DNA of 52,282 bases from Flavobacteriales bacterium (GCA_018608405.1 JABAZP010000026.1:1-52282), one strand, 5' to 3'; shown: positions 8,421-17,442, counted from the stretch's first letter. Numbers and translations: made by a program. Notes: generated by a model from the sequence alone, not told the origin.

Positions 8421-9224
8421 TTAAAAATTTGAAATTGCATTGCGAACGCTACCGTACTTATTCAATAACTCTTTTGCTTCTTCGTAGGAAATATTCAACT
8501 CGGAGGTTAGCATTTGTATTCCTCGCTTTACCAACTTATTATTCGACAACTGCATGTCTACCATCCGATTTCCTTTTACTCTCCCTAAACGCACCATAAC
8601 CGCTGTAGAAATCATATTGAGCACTAACTTTTGTGCGGTTCCGGCTTTCATTCGTGTACTTCCAGTTACAAATTCAGGTCCTACGATTACCTCAACAGGA
8701 TAGGTCACCGCAGCTGCTAAAGGAGCACCTTCGTTACAACAAATACATGCTGTTCGAATGTTATTCGCTTCGCATTTTTCAACTGCACCAATTACATAGG
8801 GAGTAGTTCCGGAAGCAGCAATTCCGATAACAAAATCCAATTCAGAAACCTTATACGCCTGCAAATCTTTCCAGCCTTGCTCGGTGTCATCTTCGGCAAA
8901 TTCAACTGCCTTTCGTATTGCCGAGTCTCCCCCTGCAATTAATCCAATCACCAAATCATCGCTTACCCCAAAGGTCGGTGGGCATTCTGAAGCATCCACA
9001 ACGCCTAACCTCCCACTTGTACCTGCGCCCATGTAAAATAAGCGACCACCTTCTTGCATTCGGCTTACGATTTGAGGAATAATTTCAGCAATTCTGGGAA
9101 TAACTTTTTCAATGGAATAGGGAACTATTTTATCTTCTTTATTAATGTTGATCAGAATTTCTTCTGCACTCTTCTTTTCTAAATCCTTGTACTTGCTTTC
9201 TGATTCGGTTGTTGGTTTGTTCAT
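8421..9224 (-). CDS. murQ: N-acetylmuramic acid 6-phosphate etherase
   Basis: A 267-residue cytoplasmic enzyme that cleaves the D-lactyl ether of MurNAc-6-phosphate to GlcNAc-6-phosphate, a step in recycling cell-wall sugars. It is a SIS-fold sugar-phosphate protein. Family signatures: 'TESESKYKDLEKKSAEEIL' at the N-terminus, 'MGAGTSGRLGVVDASECPPTFG' split as phosphate loop and conserved 'DASECPPTFG', and 'GSTRMKAGTAQKLVLNMIST' in the C-terminal half. Length is near the shorter Bacteroidota form. The gene starts 3 bases after the aminopeptidase stop, so the two are co-transcribed. No anhMurNAc kinase is in the window. Confidence 0.95.
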   Translation of the reverse strand: MNKPTTESESKYKDLEKKSAEEILININKEDKIVPYSIEKVIPRIAEIIPQIVSRMQEGGRLFYMGAGTSGRLGVVDASECPPTFGVSDDLVIGLIAGGDSAIRKAVEFAEDDTEQGWKDLQAYKVSELDFVIGIAASGTTPYVIGAVEKCEANNIRTACICCNEGAPLAAAVTYPVEVIVGPEFVTGSTRMKAGTAQKLVLNMISTAVMVRLGRVKGNRMVDMQLSNNKLVKRGIQMLTSELNISYEEAKELLNKYGSVRNAISNF

Positions 9225-9226
9225 GC

Positions 9227-10264
9227 TTACAACGATTTGTATTTGGTCTTAAACGAAGTTACCATCTTTTTTAGGTCTCCTTGAAACTCCGTATCTAATT
9301 GTCTCTGCAATTTAGGCAAATCACTCGAATAGGTTGAAAACCCGGAAAAATAAGCGTTGTTAAATTCAATTTGATCTAACCATTTCCTGCCTTTTAAAGA
9401 GTCTGAAAAGAAATTGATTTCAAATAGCCCTTCTTTAATTTTTTCAATTTGTTCCATTTTCAATTGTCTTCGTTGCGCTAATGCTTGCGAGGTATCCATC
9501 TTCGAATAAAACGTATTGAGCTTGCTAATTTCTTTTCTCAAGTAGTCTTTGTATACGTTTCTTCGAATTCGAGCAGTAACGTAATCGTTAAGCTCTTTGC
9601 TCTCATCACCAAACTTGTGCGCCAAAAATTCTTCTGCACCTAACTTCCCAACAAAACTTGCTAAATTCTCATTGAATGCAGCACTATCCTTCACATAAAG
9701 CGTTGCATGTAAAGACTCGTGAATAATTAACTCTGCTAATGAACCCGGACCGCGTTCTAACATAGAGGAGAGAATTGGATCTTTAAACCATCCTAAAGTT
9801 GACCAAGCATTTACTTCATCATGTTCAGTATCGTAGCCTTTAAAGATCATTTCCTCTTGTATATTTTTTGCAATTTCCAAGTCGAAAGACCCTTTATACG
9901 GGAAACTACCTGCAATGGGAAATGACCATTCGTATGCCTTTATTTCAAACTCCGGACTTGCGGTTACGACCCATAAAATAGGTTTACCTTTTTGATCGTA
10001 AAAGGTGGAATAGTTTTCAGTTTGAGTGAGACCCAAAAATTCTTCTGAAAAATCTTTTACCTCGGCAATGTAGTTGAACTTTTGCTTCGTTGAATCAGGA
10101 AAATTTGGATCAGCTAATAAGTCATCTATTTCTTGAGCGTTCCAAAGCACTTTAGCCTGACCTGCTCCTTGCTGTAATCCGTAAATAATGGATTTTAAGT
10201 TGATGAAAACTAACCCAACAACCGCAATCAATAAAATGGTATATGCTTTTTTATGCTTTCGCAT
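9227..10264 (-). CDS. Predicted zinc aminopeptidase (COG4324-like)
   Basis: A 345-residue protein with one N-terminal membrane segment (about residues 9-26, 'TILLIAVVGLVFINL') and an extracytoplasmic body. 'LIIHESLHATLY' at about 180-190 contains the HExxH zinc motif (H182, E183, H186), and 'NENLASFVGKLGAEEFL' supplies the likely third ligand Glu. These match the predicted aminopeptidase family PF10023. The C-terminal half is long and helical. The start overlaps the end of marC by 14 bases and the stop is 3 bases from murQ, indicating an operon. A role in peptide release during wall recycling is an inference from murQ alone. Confidence 0.82.
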   Translation of the reverse strand: MRKHKKAYTILLIAVVGLVFINLKSIIYGLQQGAGQAKVLWNAQEIDDLLADPNFPDSTKQKFNYIAEVKDFSEEFLGLTQTENYSTFYDQKGKPILWVVTASPEFEIKAYEWSFPIAGSFPYKGSFDLEIAKNIQEEMIFKGYDTEHDEVNAWSTLGWFKDPILSSMLERGPGSLAELIIHESLHATLYVKDSAAFNENLASFVGKLGAEEFLAHKFGDESKELNDYVTARIRRNVYKDYLRKEISKLNTFYSKMDTSQALAQRRQLKMEQIEKIKEGLFEINFFSDSLKGRKWLDQIEFNNAYFSGFSTYSSDLPKLQRQLDTEFQGDLKKMVTSFKTKYKSL

Positions 10265-10895
10265 TAAGTATGTCTATTAAAATAGGCTTCATGCCACTGA
10301 AGAAAAACTCTACGGCAATAACCATGACAATTAGTCCCATTAAACGCATCATGATTTTGTTTCCAGTTTCGCCTAGCCAAACTGTAATTTTCCCTGAGCT
10401 CCACAAAACTAAATAACTAATAACGCAGACAACCACGATAGCAGCAATTACAATTCCTTTCATCTGTATGGTTTGAGCGTCTTCCATTAATACAATAGCA
10501 CCGGTAATTGCTCCTGGACCGCAAATCATAGGAATGGCCAATGGAGTAACCGAGATATCATTCACATATTCTTTTTTAACTGACTTCTTCGTCATTTTTA
10601 CTTTTACCAATCTAGCCTGTAACATGTCCCAACCCATCATAAAAAAAATAATTCCACCAACAATTCTGAAACTATTCACAGATATTCCAAAAAATTTGAA
10701 CAACAACTGCCCAGAAAATGCGAAAACTATGAGTGTAATTGCTGCTACAAAATTTGCCTTTTTTGCAGTTTGCTTCCGCTCCTCTTTTGTCAAAGAGTCT
10801 GTCATCGTCATAAATACCGGCATAATTCCTAACGGATTCATAAGGGTAATAAACGAAGTAAAACACAAAAGAGCAAAACTTAAATAAGATTCCAT
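10251..10895 (-). CDS. MarC-family (UPF0056) membrane protein
   Basis: A 214-residue inner-membrane protein with about six hydrophobic segments. 'LCFTSFITLMNPLGIMPVFM' near the start and 'LAIPMICGPGAITGAIVLM' near residue 120 are the two characteristic half-repeats of the MarC family. The biochemical role of MarC proteins is not settled. A -7-like CACTTTTG (10917-10924, minus strand) with TTG 18 bases upstream is a weak promoter candidate. It heads the unit with the aminopeptidase and murQ. Confidence 0.9.
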   Translation of the reverse strand: MESYLSFALLCFTSFITLMNPLGIMPVFMTMTDSLTKEERKQTAKKANFVAAITLIVFAFSGQLLFKFFGISVNSFRIVGGIIFFMMGWDMLQARLVKVKMTKKSVKKEYVNDISVTPLAIPMICGPGAITGAIVLMEDAQTIQMKGIVIAAIVVVCVISYLVLWSSGKITVWLGETGNKIMMRLMGLIVMVIAVEFFFSGMKPILIDILNAKA

Positions 10896-10977
10896 CGACC
10901 TTTATATTTTTTTTTGCAAAAGTGCGATTTCTTATAGAATCTCAATGAAATAAACGCAACAATTAATCGTTAAATAA

Positions 10978-10998
10978 AAGAGTTTACGAGAAACTCTT
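10978..10998. repeat. Short hairpin, 8-bp arms
   Basis: aagagttt (10978-10985) pairs with aaactctt (10991-10998) across a 5-base loop. It lies in the 252-base gap between marC and the deacetylase gene. No gene is seen in this gap. Confidence 0.4.
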
Positions 10999-11031
10999 AC
11001 CACTTGCAGTTTGGTAAAAATGTTTTGTTGG

Positions 11032-11065
11032 AAATGGCTTTGAGGTTACTACTTCAAAGCCATTT
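11032..11065 (-). terminator. Intrinsic terminator after the deacetylase gene
   Basis: aaatggctttga (11032-11043) is the exact complement of 11054-11065, with a 10-base loop. It lies about 80 bases past the deacetylase stop. The T-run is clearer on the + strand, so it may act in both directions. Confidence 0.5.
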
Positions 11066-11147
11066 TTAAAACTTATGGAAACTTCGAGCACAAACACAAC
11101 TGTTTTTTCGAGTAAAAGCATACGATGTAGTAGCATTACTCTTGAAG

Positions 11148-12050
11148 CTATTCCCACAAATCCTTCGCTACTCGGTAGGTATTTGCATGTGCTTCCACAA
11201 TATATTTGATCTCTTTCGAGTACCCTCCACCCATACTTGCCATGACTGGAATGTTATTCTCCCGCGCAAGGGTCAATACTTTTTCATCTCTCTTTTTGCA
11301 ATCTTCAATGCTCACTCCTAATCGTCCTAATTTGTCAGTTTCTAATATATCTACTCCACTCAGGTAAAAGATGAAATCTGGCTTCACTTTTTCTAGTAAA
11401 CCAGGCAAATGTTGATTTAGTAACGTTAAATAATCTGAACCAGAAATTCCATCTGGCAGGCCCACATCTACATCTGATTTTTCTTTGCGTAGCGGGTAAT
11501 TGTGTTCCCCGTGCATACTGAAGGTAAATACTCTTGGTTCATTTTCAAAAATCTTAGCTGTTCCGTTTCCTTGGTGCACGTCTAAATCAACAATTAAGAT
11601 TTTAGCTGCCATGTTATTTCTTAATAAATAGGATGATGCAATCGCTTGATCATTCAATAGACAAAACCCTTCAGCTCGATCTGCATAGGCATGATGTGTC
11701 CCGCCTGCTATGTTAAAAGCTACGCCATTTTCTATGGCAAACTTTGCTGCTTGCACACTTCCTCCTGTGATAACCAATTCTCGTTGAATAAGTCCTTCGG
11801 AATGCGGAAAACCAGAACGCAATTGTTCCTGCCTGTTTAACTGCAAACCAGATAGTTTTTCCCAATACGTTTTGTCGTGAATGGCAAAAACGTCTTCTAA
11901 GTCTATTTTAGTTGGACTGAAAAAGTTTTCTTCCAGAAGCGTCCCCTCATGCAACAATTGCTTTGGCAATAGGTCGTACTTCTCCATTGGAAATCGATGA
12001 TTGTCCGGCAAAGGATGGATGTAAATGGGGTTCCAGGCGACTTTAATCAT
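11148..12050 (-). CDS. Histone-deacetylase-family metal-dependent deacetylase
   Basis: A 300-residue cytoplasmic enzyme of the arginase/HDAC fold, expected to remove acetyl groups from lysine side chains, polyamines or small metabolites. Key features are 'AGGTHHAYADRAEGFC' with the catalytic His pair at 119-120, 'DLDVHQGNGT' giving zinc ligands Asp157 and His159, and 'SGVDILETDKLGRLG' giving the third ligand near Asp239. 'GGGYS' near 275 is the conserved glycine loop. Length matches bacterial class IV-like members. It is flanked by gaps on both sides and is probably a single-gene unit. The natural substrate cannot be told from sequence. Confidence 0.92.
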   Translation of the reverse strand: MIKVAWNPIYIHPLPDNHRFPMEKYDLLPKQLLHEGTLLEENFFSPTKIDLEDVFAIHDKTYWEKLSGLQLNRQEQLRSGFPHSEGLIQRELVITGGSVQAAKFAIENGVAFNIAGGTHHAYADRAEGFCLLNDQAIASSYLLRNNMAAKILIVDLDVHQGNGTAKIFENEPRVFTFSMHGEHNYPLRKEKSDVDVGLPDGISGSDYLTLLNQHLPGLLEKVKPDFIFYLSGVDILETDKLGRLGVSIEDCKKRDEKVLTLARENNIPVMASMGGGYSKEIKYIVEAHANTYRVAKDLWE

Positions 12051-12078
12051 TCGGCTTATTGTTTGAACTAAACACCAA

Positions 12079-12181
12079 ATTAGAAAGGAGGTTCATATCA
12101 AATGCGTGTCATCACTTTAACTAATAGACAGAAGTAGCACTGATATTTTGATTTACATGTGAACCCTTCACCCTTTCTAAT
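12079..12181. repeat. Spaced imperfect inverted repeat
   Basis: attagaaagg (12079-12088) pairs with cctttctaat (12172-12181), and aggttca inside it pairs partly with tgaacc at 12160-12165. It fills the 126-base gap before the deacetylase start and covers the stop of the next gene. Its purpose is unclear. Confidence 0.35.
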
Positions 12182-12698
12182 AGCCTATGAATTTGTACCA
12201 AAACAATCTGAGCTTTCTTATCAACCAAGGCTTACTACTTCCTTTTAGTATGACAAAACGTTCTGTTCCGTACTCCATCGGAATGCCTTGAGAACTATAC
12301 CCCTGATAAAAGCCTGCTTTACTAATGAAGATACCCGTTGAATCGTAATAATCCATATTCGATAATTTACCATTATCGAAATTTCCAATGACGTATTTTC
12401 CATTTTCCCAAGTATTAAAATAACGGCCGTCTTTAACTAAGCTATCATAACGCCTGTAACTTACATTGGATCGAAACAGATTCTTATTCTTAAGCTTTAT
12501 CGAATCAGGGTAAACATAGCCATAGTAGTCAGAAACTTGATTTGAATCTTTGAACGATTGAATTCGCACATAAACCTTATCTTCGAAAACCTTTAAGGTA
12601 TCCCATTTAGATAAATAAGTAAAGTCCTTTTGACCATAGACTGAAAGTGGCACGGCAACAGAGAAAACAATTAAGACAAGTAAATGATTGATAGTTAT
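12177..12698 (-). CDS. Hypothetical secreted protein; start codon appears lost (ATA)
   Basis: I do not recognise the family. The mature part has repeated 'DGRYFNTWENGKYVIGNFDNGKL'-like Tyr/Gly/Asn patterns (split here as 'GRYFNTWENGKYV' and 'IGNFDNGKL'), resembling MORN-type antitoxin or outer-membrane-associated repeats, followed by a basic tail ending LFWYKFIGY. From a GTG at 12653 the protein would be 158 residues and start inside a hydrophobic run. Reading upstream in frame gives ITINHLLVLIVFSVAVPLS then VYGQ, a convincing signal peptide, but its first codon is ATA and a stop precedes it. The ATG was probably mutated, or ATA is used. Unknown function; probably exported if translated. Confidence 0.55.
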   Translation of the reverse strand: MTINHLLVLIVFSVAVPLSVYGQKDFTYLSKWDTLKVFEDKVYVRIQSFKDSNQVSDYYGYVYPDSIKLKNKNLFRSNVSYRRYDSLVKDGRYFNTWENGKYVIGNFDNGKLSNMDYYDSTGIFISKAGFYQGYSSQGIPMEYGTERFVILKGSSKPWLIRKLRLFWYKFIGY

Positions 12699-12740
12699 TT
12701 ATTTTTATTTGTTACACAAGGCTTCATAAATGTTGCTTTA

Positions 12741-12840
12741 GTTTACTAACAATTAGTAACTAAAACCCAACTGTTAGGTCTAGGAATCTAACACGTTAGA
12801 CCTAAAACCTCCAAGTTTTCAAAAACCATTGAGGTTAAAT
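12741..12840. repeat. Cluster of three small hairpins after the SDR gene
   Basis: The gap downstream of the SDR gene holds tactaa with ttagta (about 12744-12758), ttaggtcta (12774-12782) with tagacctaa (12797-12805), and aacctc with gaggtt further on. They lack the T-run of a classic terminator. No gene is seen here. Confidence 0.45.
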
Positions 12841-12890
12841 TTTCTGAACCAATAAATTGCTAATTATAATTTGTCAATTATCAATTGAAG

Positions 12891-13766
12891 TTACTTGTTC
12901 TTCCCTCGAACTTCTTTTTCTATGTGGTCCCACATTTCTGAAGGAACAGCATCGAGCCCAGTAAATTCTCCTGCTCCATACAACCATTCGCCGCCATCAA
13001 TGGTCACCACCTCTCCGTTTACGTAAGCAGAAAACTCAGACATTAAATAACCTGCTAAATTAGCCAACTCTTGGTGTTCTCCATATCGCTTCAATGGAAT
13101 TCGTTTCAAAGGATCAATTTTTTCTTTCAACCCTTCAGGAAATAACCTGCTGAATGCGCCAGTAGTTGGAAATGGTCCTGGAGCAATGGCATTCGTTCGA
13201 ATACCATATTTCGCCCATTCAGCAGCTAATGACCGGGTCATGGTTAAAACACCTGCTTTCGAAACTGCAGAAGGAACTACATATCCGGACCCAGTCCAGC
13301 TGTAGGTAGTCACGATGTTGAGTACTGTTCCTTTGATCTTATTCTTTATCCAATATTGCCCCATTAATAAGGAACAGTTATAGGAACCTTTCAAAACAAT
13401 GTCAACGATAACATCAAATGCTTTTGGGGAAAGGCGTTCTGTAGGACTAATAAAATTTCCTGCTGCATTGTTCACCAACCCGTTAATTTCTCCAAATTCT
13501 TCAACTCCCTTGGCAATTAACTCTTCCACTTCTAGCGGCTTTCGTACGTCGCAAGCAATGGCCAAAATTTTTCCTCCAGTCTCTTCCGCCAGCTCTTTAG
13601 CGGTTGCGTCCAACACTTCTTGCTTTCTACTTGCAATTATCACATTAGCCCCCAATTGCATGAAGTACTTGGTCATTGATCTTCCTAGACCTGTTCCGCC
13701 ACCTGTTACTAAAATAGTTTTGCCGCTTAACTCTTCGGCTTTAAACATAGGTTCTGTATATTTCAT
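12891..13766 (-). CDS. 2,4-dienoyl-CoA reductase-like SDR
   Basis: A 291-residue NADP(H)-dependent short-chain dehydrogenase. The cofactor loop is 'TGGGTGLGRS' (21-30) and 'LVNNAAGNF' (98-105) follows. Around the active site it reads 'TGSGYVVPSAVSKAG' and later 'APGPFPTTGAFSRL', which matches 2,4-dienoyl-CoA reductases rather than FabG. As in that group, the usual YxxxK tyrosine position carries Ser (166) before Lys170. It would reduce 2,4-dienoyl-CoA intermediates so that polyunsaturated fatty acids can enter beta-oxidation. I chose ATG 13766; an upstream start at 13799 would overlap the next gene by 32 bases and add a non-conserved tail. No other beta-oxidation genes are nearby. Confidence 0.88.
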   Translation of the reverse strand: MKYTEPMFKAEELSGKTILVTGGGTGLGRSMTKYFMQLGANVIIASRKQEVLDATAKELAEETGGKILAIACDVRKPLEVEELIAKGVEEFGEINGLVNNAAGNFISPTERLSPKAFDVIVDIVLKGSYNCSLLMGQYWIKNKIKGTVLNIVTTYSWTGSGYVVPSAVSKAGVLTMTRSLAAEWAKYGIRTNAIAPGPFPTTGAFSRLFPEGLKEKIDPLKRIPLKRYGEHQELANLAGYLMSEFSAYVNGEVVTIDGGEWLYGAGEFTGLDAVPSEMWDHIEKEVRGKNK

Positions 13767-13767
13767 C

Positions 13768-14124
13768 TTATCTTTTTTTAGATCTGTTAGAATTATCATT
13801 TAATCCAAAAATGGAATTTAAAATGGACATAACTAAACTCAGCAGCAATGCCCACCACAGTCCATCAACATCAAACCCGTCGACAAGGTTGTCGGCAATT
13901 AATAAAACAATGGCGTTGATGCAAAATAGGAAAAGCCCTAAGGTGAGTATAGTTATTGGTATCGTTACAATTATTAATAACGGTTTGACTAATGCATTCA
14001 ATATTGCCAAAACTATGGCAACGATAACAGCATCGTAAAAATTTTCTACCTCAACTCCAGGCAGTAAGTAAGCTGCTATAATTAAGGCAACGGCGTTTAA
14101 TAAAAGTTTTACTATCCAACTCAT
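13768..14124 (-). CDS. Small membrane protein, phage holin 4 / YvlD family
   Basis: A 118-residue protein with four hydrophobic segments, including 'LLNAVALIIAAYLLPGVEVE' near the start and 'KPLLIIVTIPITILTLGLF' in the middle. This pattern, with 'LNALVKPLL' and a C-terminal 'LSLVMSILNSIFG', is that of PF04020 (YvlD-like). Despite the holin name the family is chromosomal and its role unknown. It sits between DUF819 (10-base gap) and the SDR gene on the same strand. Confidence 0.85.
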   Translation of the reverse strand: MSWIVKLLLNAVALIIAAYLLPGVEVENFYDAVIVAIVLAILNALVKPLLIIVTIPITILTLGLFLFCINAIVLLIADNLVDGFDVDGLWWALLLSLVMSILNSIFGLNDNSNRSKKR

Positions 14125-14134
14125 GATTTTATTT

Positions 14135-15403
14135 TTATTGTGAAACTACTTGCATTAATTGTGCGCAAAATATTGCCCCAAACGTTCCGACTGCATAACC
14201 AAACACAGCTAATAGGACCCCGACAGGTGCCAATGCCGGACTGAATGCTGAAGCGACAATCGGTGCTGAAGCAGCACCACCAACATTGGCCTGGCTTCCA
14301 ACAGCTACGAAGAAAAACGGAGCCTTAATGATTTTTGCAACAAGCAACAAAATAATGACGTGCACTAGCATCCAAATAATGCCAATAAGAAATAACTCAA
14401 GGTTATCAAAAATGGCTAAAATGTCCATTTTCATCCCTATTGTTGCGACTAAAACATATAAAAATGCACTACCGAATTTAGAAGCTCCTGCTCCTTCGTA
14501 AGATTTTAATTTGGTGAACGAAAAAACAAGTCCCATGATGGTAGCAATCACTACTAACCAAAAGAAATGGCTTGACATTGAAGTTAAACGATATGCCTCT
14601 AAAAATTCTTTCTTACCCTGCATAATGGGTGTCATGATATCTGCACCAAAGTGAGCAATGGCTGTCCCTCCAAAACCAATGGCACAAATTATCATAATAT
14701 CGGTGAGTTTTGGCACTTTTGTAATACTCGCCGCGTAATCTTCAATTCCTTTTTTTACCTCTTGGATAGCAGATGAGTCTGCCTTTAATTTTTTATCTAA
14801 CTTTTCTGACATACCCGCCCCAATCAACAAAAAGGCCATCCAAATATTCGCTACTATAACGTCAACCGTTATCATTGCAGAAAAAAGCTGATCACTTGCT
14901 CCGTAAATTTCCTTCATGGCAGTTTGATTGGCACCGCCACCAATCCAGCTTCCTGCTACAGTAGCTAAGCCTCTCCACACTTCATCAGGTCCAGAACCTC
15001 CTATTAAGTCAGGCGCAAAAGCAGAGACCGCTAAAATTGCAATTGGTCCGCCGAGTACAATCCCTAGTGTTCCTGCAAAAAACATAATAATTGCTTTAGG
15101 ACCGAGCTTCACAATACCTTTTAAGTCAATACTTAAACACAATAAAACAAGGGAAGCAGGAAGCAAATAACGAGAAGCAACAAAGTAGAGGTTAGAGCTA
15201 TCTCCAGAAATTATTCCTGCAGAGTTAAGTATTGAAGGAACGAAGTAGCACAGCAAAAGTGCCGGTATTACCTTGTAAAATTTTATCCACCCTGCTTTAC
15301 TGCTGCTAGATGTTTTAAGGATAACAGCTAGAATCACCATTAAGATTCCCAAAACAACCGCATCGTTGGTAATAAAGGCTGTTGCCTCTGAAGTTCCTTC
15401 CAT
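14135..15403 (-). CDS. DUF819-family membrane protein
   Basis: A 422-residue inner-membrane protein with about eleven hydrophobic segments, matching DUF819 (YjcL-like). Conserved glycine-rich motifs are visible in two halves: 'GSWIGGGANQTAMKEIYG' near residue 155 and 'GSQANVGGAASAPIVASAF' near residue 375, a pseudo-repeat like that of secondary transporters. The substrate is unknown. It is the first of three same-strand genes (DUF819, YvlD-like, SDR) with short spacing, probably one operon. Confidence 0.9.
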   Translation of the reverse strand: MEGTSEATAFITNDAVVLGILMVILAVILKTSSSSKAGWIKFYKVIPALLLCYFVPSILNSAGIISGDSSNLYFVASRYLLPASLVLLCLSIDLKGIVKLGPKAIIMFFAGTLGIVLGGPIAILAVSAFAPDLIGGSGPDEVWRGLATVAGSWIGGGANQTAMKEIYGASDQLFSAMITVDVIVANIWMAFLLIGAGMSEKLDKKLKADSSAIQEVKKGIEDYAASITKVPKLTDIMIICAIGFGGTAIAHFGADIMTPIMQGKKEFLEAYRLTSMSSHFFWLVVIATIMGLVFSFTKLKSYEGAGASKFGSAFLYVLVATIGMKMDILAIFDNLELFLIGIIWMLVHVIILLLVAKIIKAPFFFVAVGSQANVGGAASAPIVASAFSPALAPVGVLLAVFGYAVGTFGAIFCAQLMQVVSQ

Positions 15404-15461
15404 AGTTTTTCAAAAAAATAAAAACCCAAGATAGGGATTTTGTGTGAATCTTATAGAGAAT

Positions 15462-16337
15462 CTACTTTAGACAGTTTTTGAGAATTTTCAATTCTTCTAC
15501 CTTCGCCAATTGGCCATTTTTATTGTACCCGTACATGAGGTTATTAATCATACGGTTGACTACTGTCATTTTTTCACAAGGCATGAAAAATTTGTCTTGT
15601 TTTTCAATTTTTAGCTTCATTAAAAAGTCTTCAATGTCGCTGCGTTGGAACAGAGAACCTTTATTGAAAGGATCGATGTAGAATAAAACAGATTCATCGT
15701 CTACCGTTTCCAAATATTGAAGTGGTAGCATTAAATAGGCAACAACAAAGTGCTCTGGTAAATTCACTCCGTAGATGGGCAACTTTAAACGTTCAGCCAA
15801 TTCTAAATACAGCATGCAAATGCTAATGGGGTTGCCTTTTTTGGACTGCAACACATTATTTATGTACGACTTTCGTGGAGCGTTATAGTCTTCCTTGTTT
15901 CCGCTGAAACCATTCAGTTCAAAGAATACTTTATTTAACACTCCTACTTTTTCAAGTGCTGTATAATCGGGATTCATTTCAAGCCAACATTGCTTGTACA
16001 AATTATCTACTGTTTGATGGATTGCCTTCTCATCTAACTCCGAGTATTGATAATGAGTCAAAATAATTGCAGCTTCTAAAAGTGAGTGTGACTCCCCATT
16101 TTTCCAATCTGTCAAGCGTTTTTTTACCTCTTGAAACTGAATTTGGTGAATAATGGATTCTATTCTAAGTTGTAAAATTTCATTGAAAGAGTTTTCCCAA
16201 GCATCTTCCAATTCTCTTACCACTTGATCTCCAAAACTAAGCAGCTCTTGGCTAACTTGAGAAAAAATAGTCTCATCTGGATCATCCAAAAGGTTAATCA
16301 AAGCAGATATTCTAGAAGCATCTTTCATATCAATCAA
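15462..16337 (-). CDS. SirB1/transglutaminase-core-2 family protein
   Basis: A 291-residue cytoplasmic protein. The second half has 'GNPISICMLYLELAERLKLP' followed by 'NLPEHFVVAYL', the conserved Cys and His region of the Transglut_core2 (SirB1-like) family. The first half is helical and resembles HEAT-like repeats ('LINLLDDPDETIFSQVSQEL'). Enzymatic activity has not been established for the family. It stands alone with gaps of 58 and 148 bases on either side. Confidence 0.85.
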   Translation of the reverse strand: MIDMKDASRISALINLLDDPDETIFSQVSQELLSFGDQVVRELEDAWENSFNEILQLRIESIIHQIQFQEVKKRLTDWKNGESHSLLEAAIILTHYQYSELDEKAIHQTVDNLYKQCWLEMNPDYTALEKVGVLNKVFFELNGFSGNKEDYNAPRKSYINNVLQSKKGNPISICMLYLELAERLKLPIYGVNLPEHFVVAYLMLPLQYLETVDDESVLFYIDPFNKGSLFQRSDIEDFLMKLKIEKQDKFFMPCEKMTVVNRMINNLMYGYNKNGQLAKVEELKILKNCLK

Positions 16338-16422
16338 AGATAAACAAAGACCTCCCTCCTGAATTTAAAATAAATGAAGTTTTGAACCTGAAAATGTTAA
16401 ATAAAGGACCTGTTAAAAATGG

Positions 16423-16445
16423 CTCAGTTTAACTAGTCAACTGAG
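16423..16445. terminator. Possible terminator hairpin
   Basis: ctcagtt (16423-16429) pairs with aactgag (16439-16445). It lies about 40 bases past the nucleoside phosphorylase stop. There is no strong T-run, so this is uncertain. Confidence 0.3.
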
Positions 16446-16485
16446 GCATCGATAGAAGTTGATGAAAAGAATAAACGTACTTTCT

Positions 16486-17355
16486 TTACGAAGTTGTTAA
16501 TCGTTCTAAAACTGTTTCAATTAAACTATTCATTACTGGCTTGTAGTCTTTACTAAATGAGTTGGCATAACGATTTGCAACTACAGCGCAAACAGTGCAC
16601 GCCTCGTGGCCCATTAAGCTGCTAAGTCCGTAAAGTGCAGATGTTTCCATTTCGTAATTCACGATTCTATTGCCTTTAAAGTCGAATTTTCGCAAATCTT
16701 CATTTACCCCTTGATGTCTTGGCAATAAACGCAACCTTCTACCCTGTGGAGCATAAAATCCATTTGCTGTCATGGTAACTCCGGGGTGAAAACCTTTACC
16801 AACTTTTTCAATTAGTGTACTTGACCCTTTCACCAAATAAGGCTCGTTAAATCGTGCGTTCCAAGAGGTCTGTAATTTAAACGCATCGAACATTTCTTGT
16901 TCATCAGCATCCATTTCAAATTCGTAAAAATTCATTAATCCATCTAAACCAATGGCGTGCGTGGAAACCACCACTTCATCTGCAGGAACATGTTCTTGTA
17001 TTGATCCGCATGTCCCAATTCTAACAATTTCCAATGAAGTTAATTCATCTTTCACTGTACGTTCTTGTAAATTACAGTTGACTAACGCGTCTAGCTCATT
17101 TAATACAATGTCAATATTATCTGTCCCAATTCCCGTTGCCAATGCAGTAACTCGTTGCCCTTTATAACTTCCAGTATGGGTAATAAACTCTCTGTTCTCT
17201 ACCTTGCACTCTATCGAATCAAATTTTGCAGAAATAGTAGCTATGCGATGTGGGTCTCCCGCAACAATAATCTTACGAGCAACCTGCTCAGGTTGCAGGG
17301 CTAAATGATAAATTGACCCATCGGGGTTTAGTATTAATTCGGAAGGATGAATCAT
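16486..17355 (-). CDS. Nucleoside phosphorylase (uridine phosphorylase-like)
   Basis: A 289-residue cytosolic PNP_UDP_1-family enzyme that splits nucleosides with phosphate into base and ribose-1-phosphate. Visible motifs: 'KIIVAGDPHRIATIS' with the phosphate-binding region at residues 27-42, 'TALATGIGTDNIDIVLNEL' and 'IVRIGTCGSIQ' (the family ribose/phosphate loop), and 'VNYEMETSALYGLSSLMGH', where Glu-Met-Glu contacts the ribose. This pattern best resembles uridine phosphorylase, but base preference cannot be assigned with confidence. It is divergent from the stress-protein gene. Confidence 0.9.
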   Translation of the reverse strand: MIHPSELILNPDGSIYHLALQPEQVARKIIVAGDPHRIATISAKFDSIECKVENREFITHTGSYKGQRVTALATGIGTDNIDIVLNELDALVNCNLQERTVKDELTSLEIVRIGTCGSIQEHVPADEVVVSTHAIGLDGLMNFYEFEMDADEQEMFDAFKLQTSWNARFNEPYLVKGSSTLIEKVGKGFHPGVTMTANGFYAPQGRRLRLLPRHQGVNEDLRKFDFKGNRIVNYEMETSALYGLSSLMGHEACTVCAVVANRYANSFSKDYKPVMNSLIETVLERLTTS

Positions 17356-17414
17356 GCGTAATGAGTTTTATCACGAAACTACAAAAAAATCATTCTTAGC
17401 TTGCAATTTGGTGG

Positions 17415-17442
17415 TTGAATAAAATGAAATTGAATACCTTTA
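17415..17442 (+). promoter_or_regulatory. Possible promoter of the universal stress gene
   Basis: TTG (17415-17417) is followed by 17 bases and TACCTTTA (17435-17442), one mismatch from TAnnTTTG. It lies 17 bases before the ATG at 17460, which is why I prefer that start to the one at 17415. Confidence 0.4.

Noticed and set aside
13768..14124. Prophage holin
   Set aside because: The Phage_holin_4 name applies, but no phage genes are nearby and the family is chromosomal.
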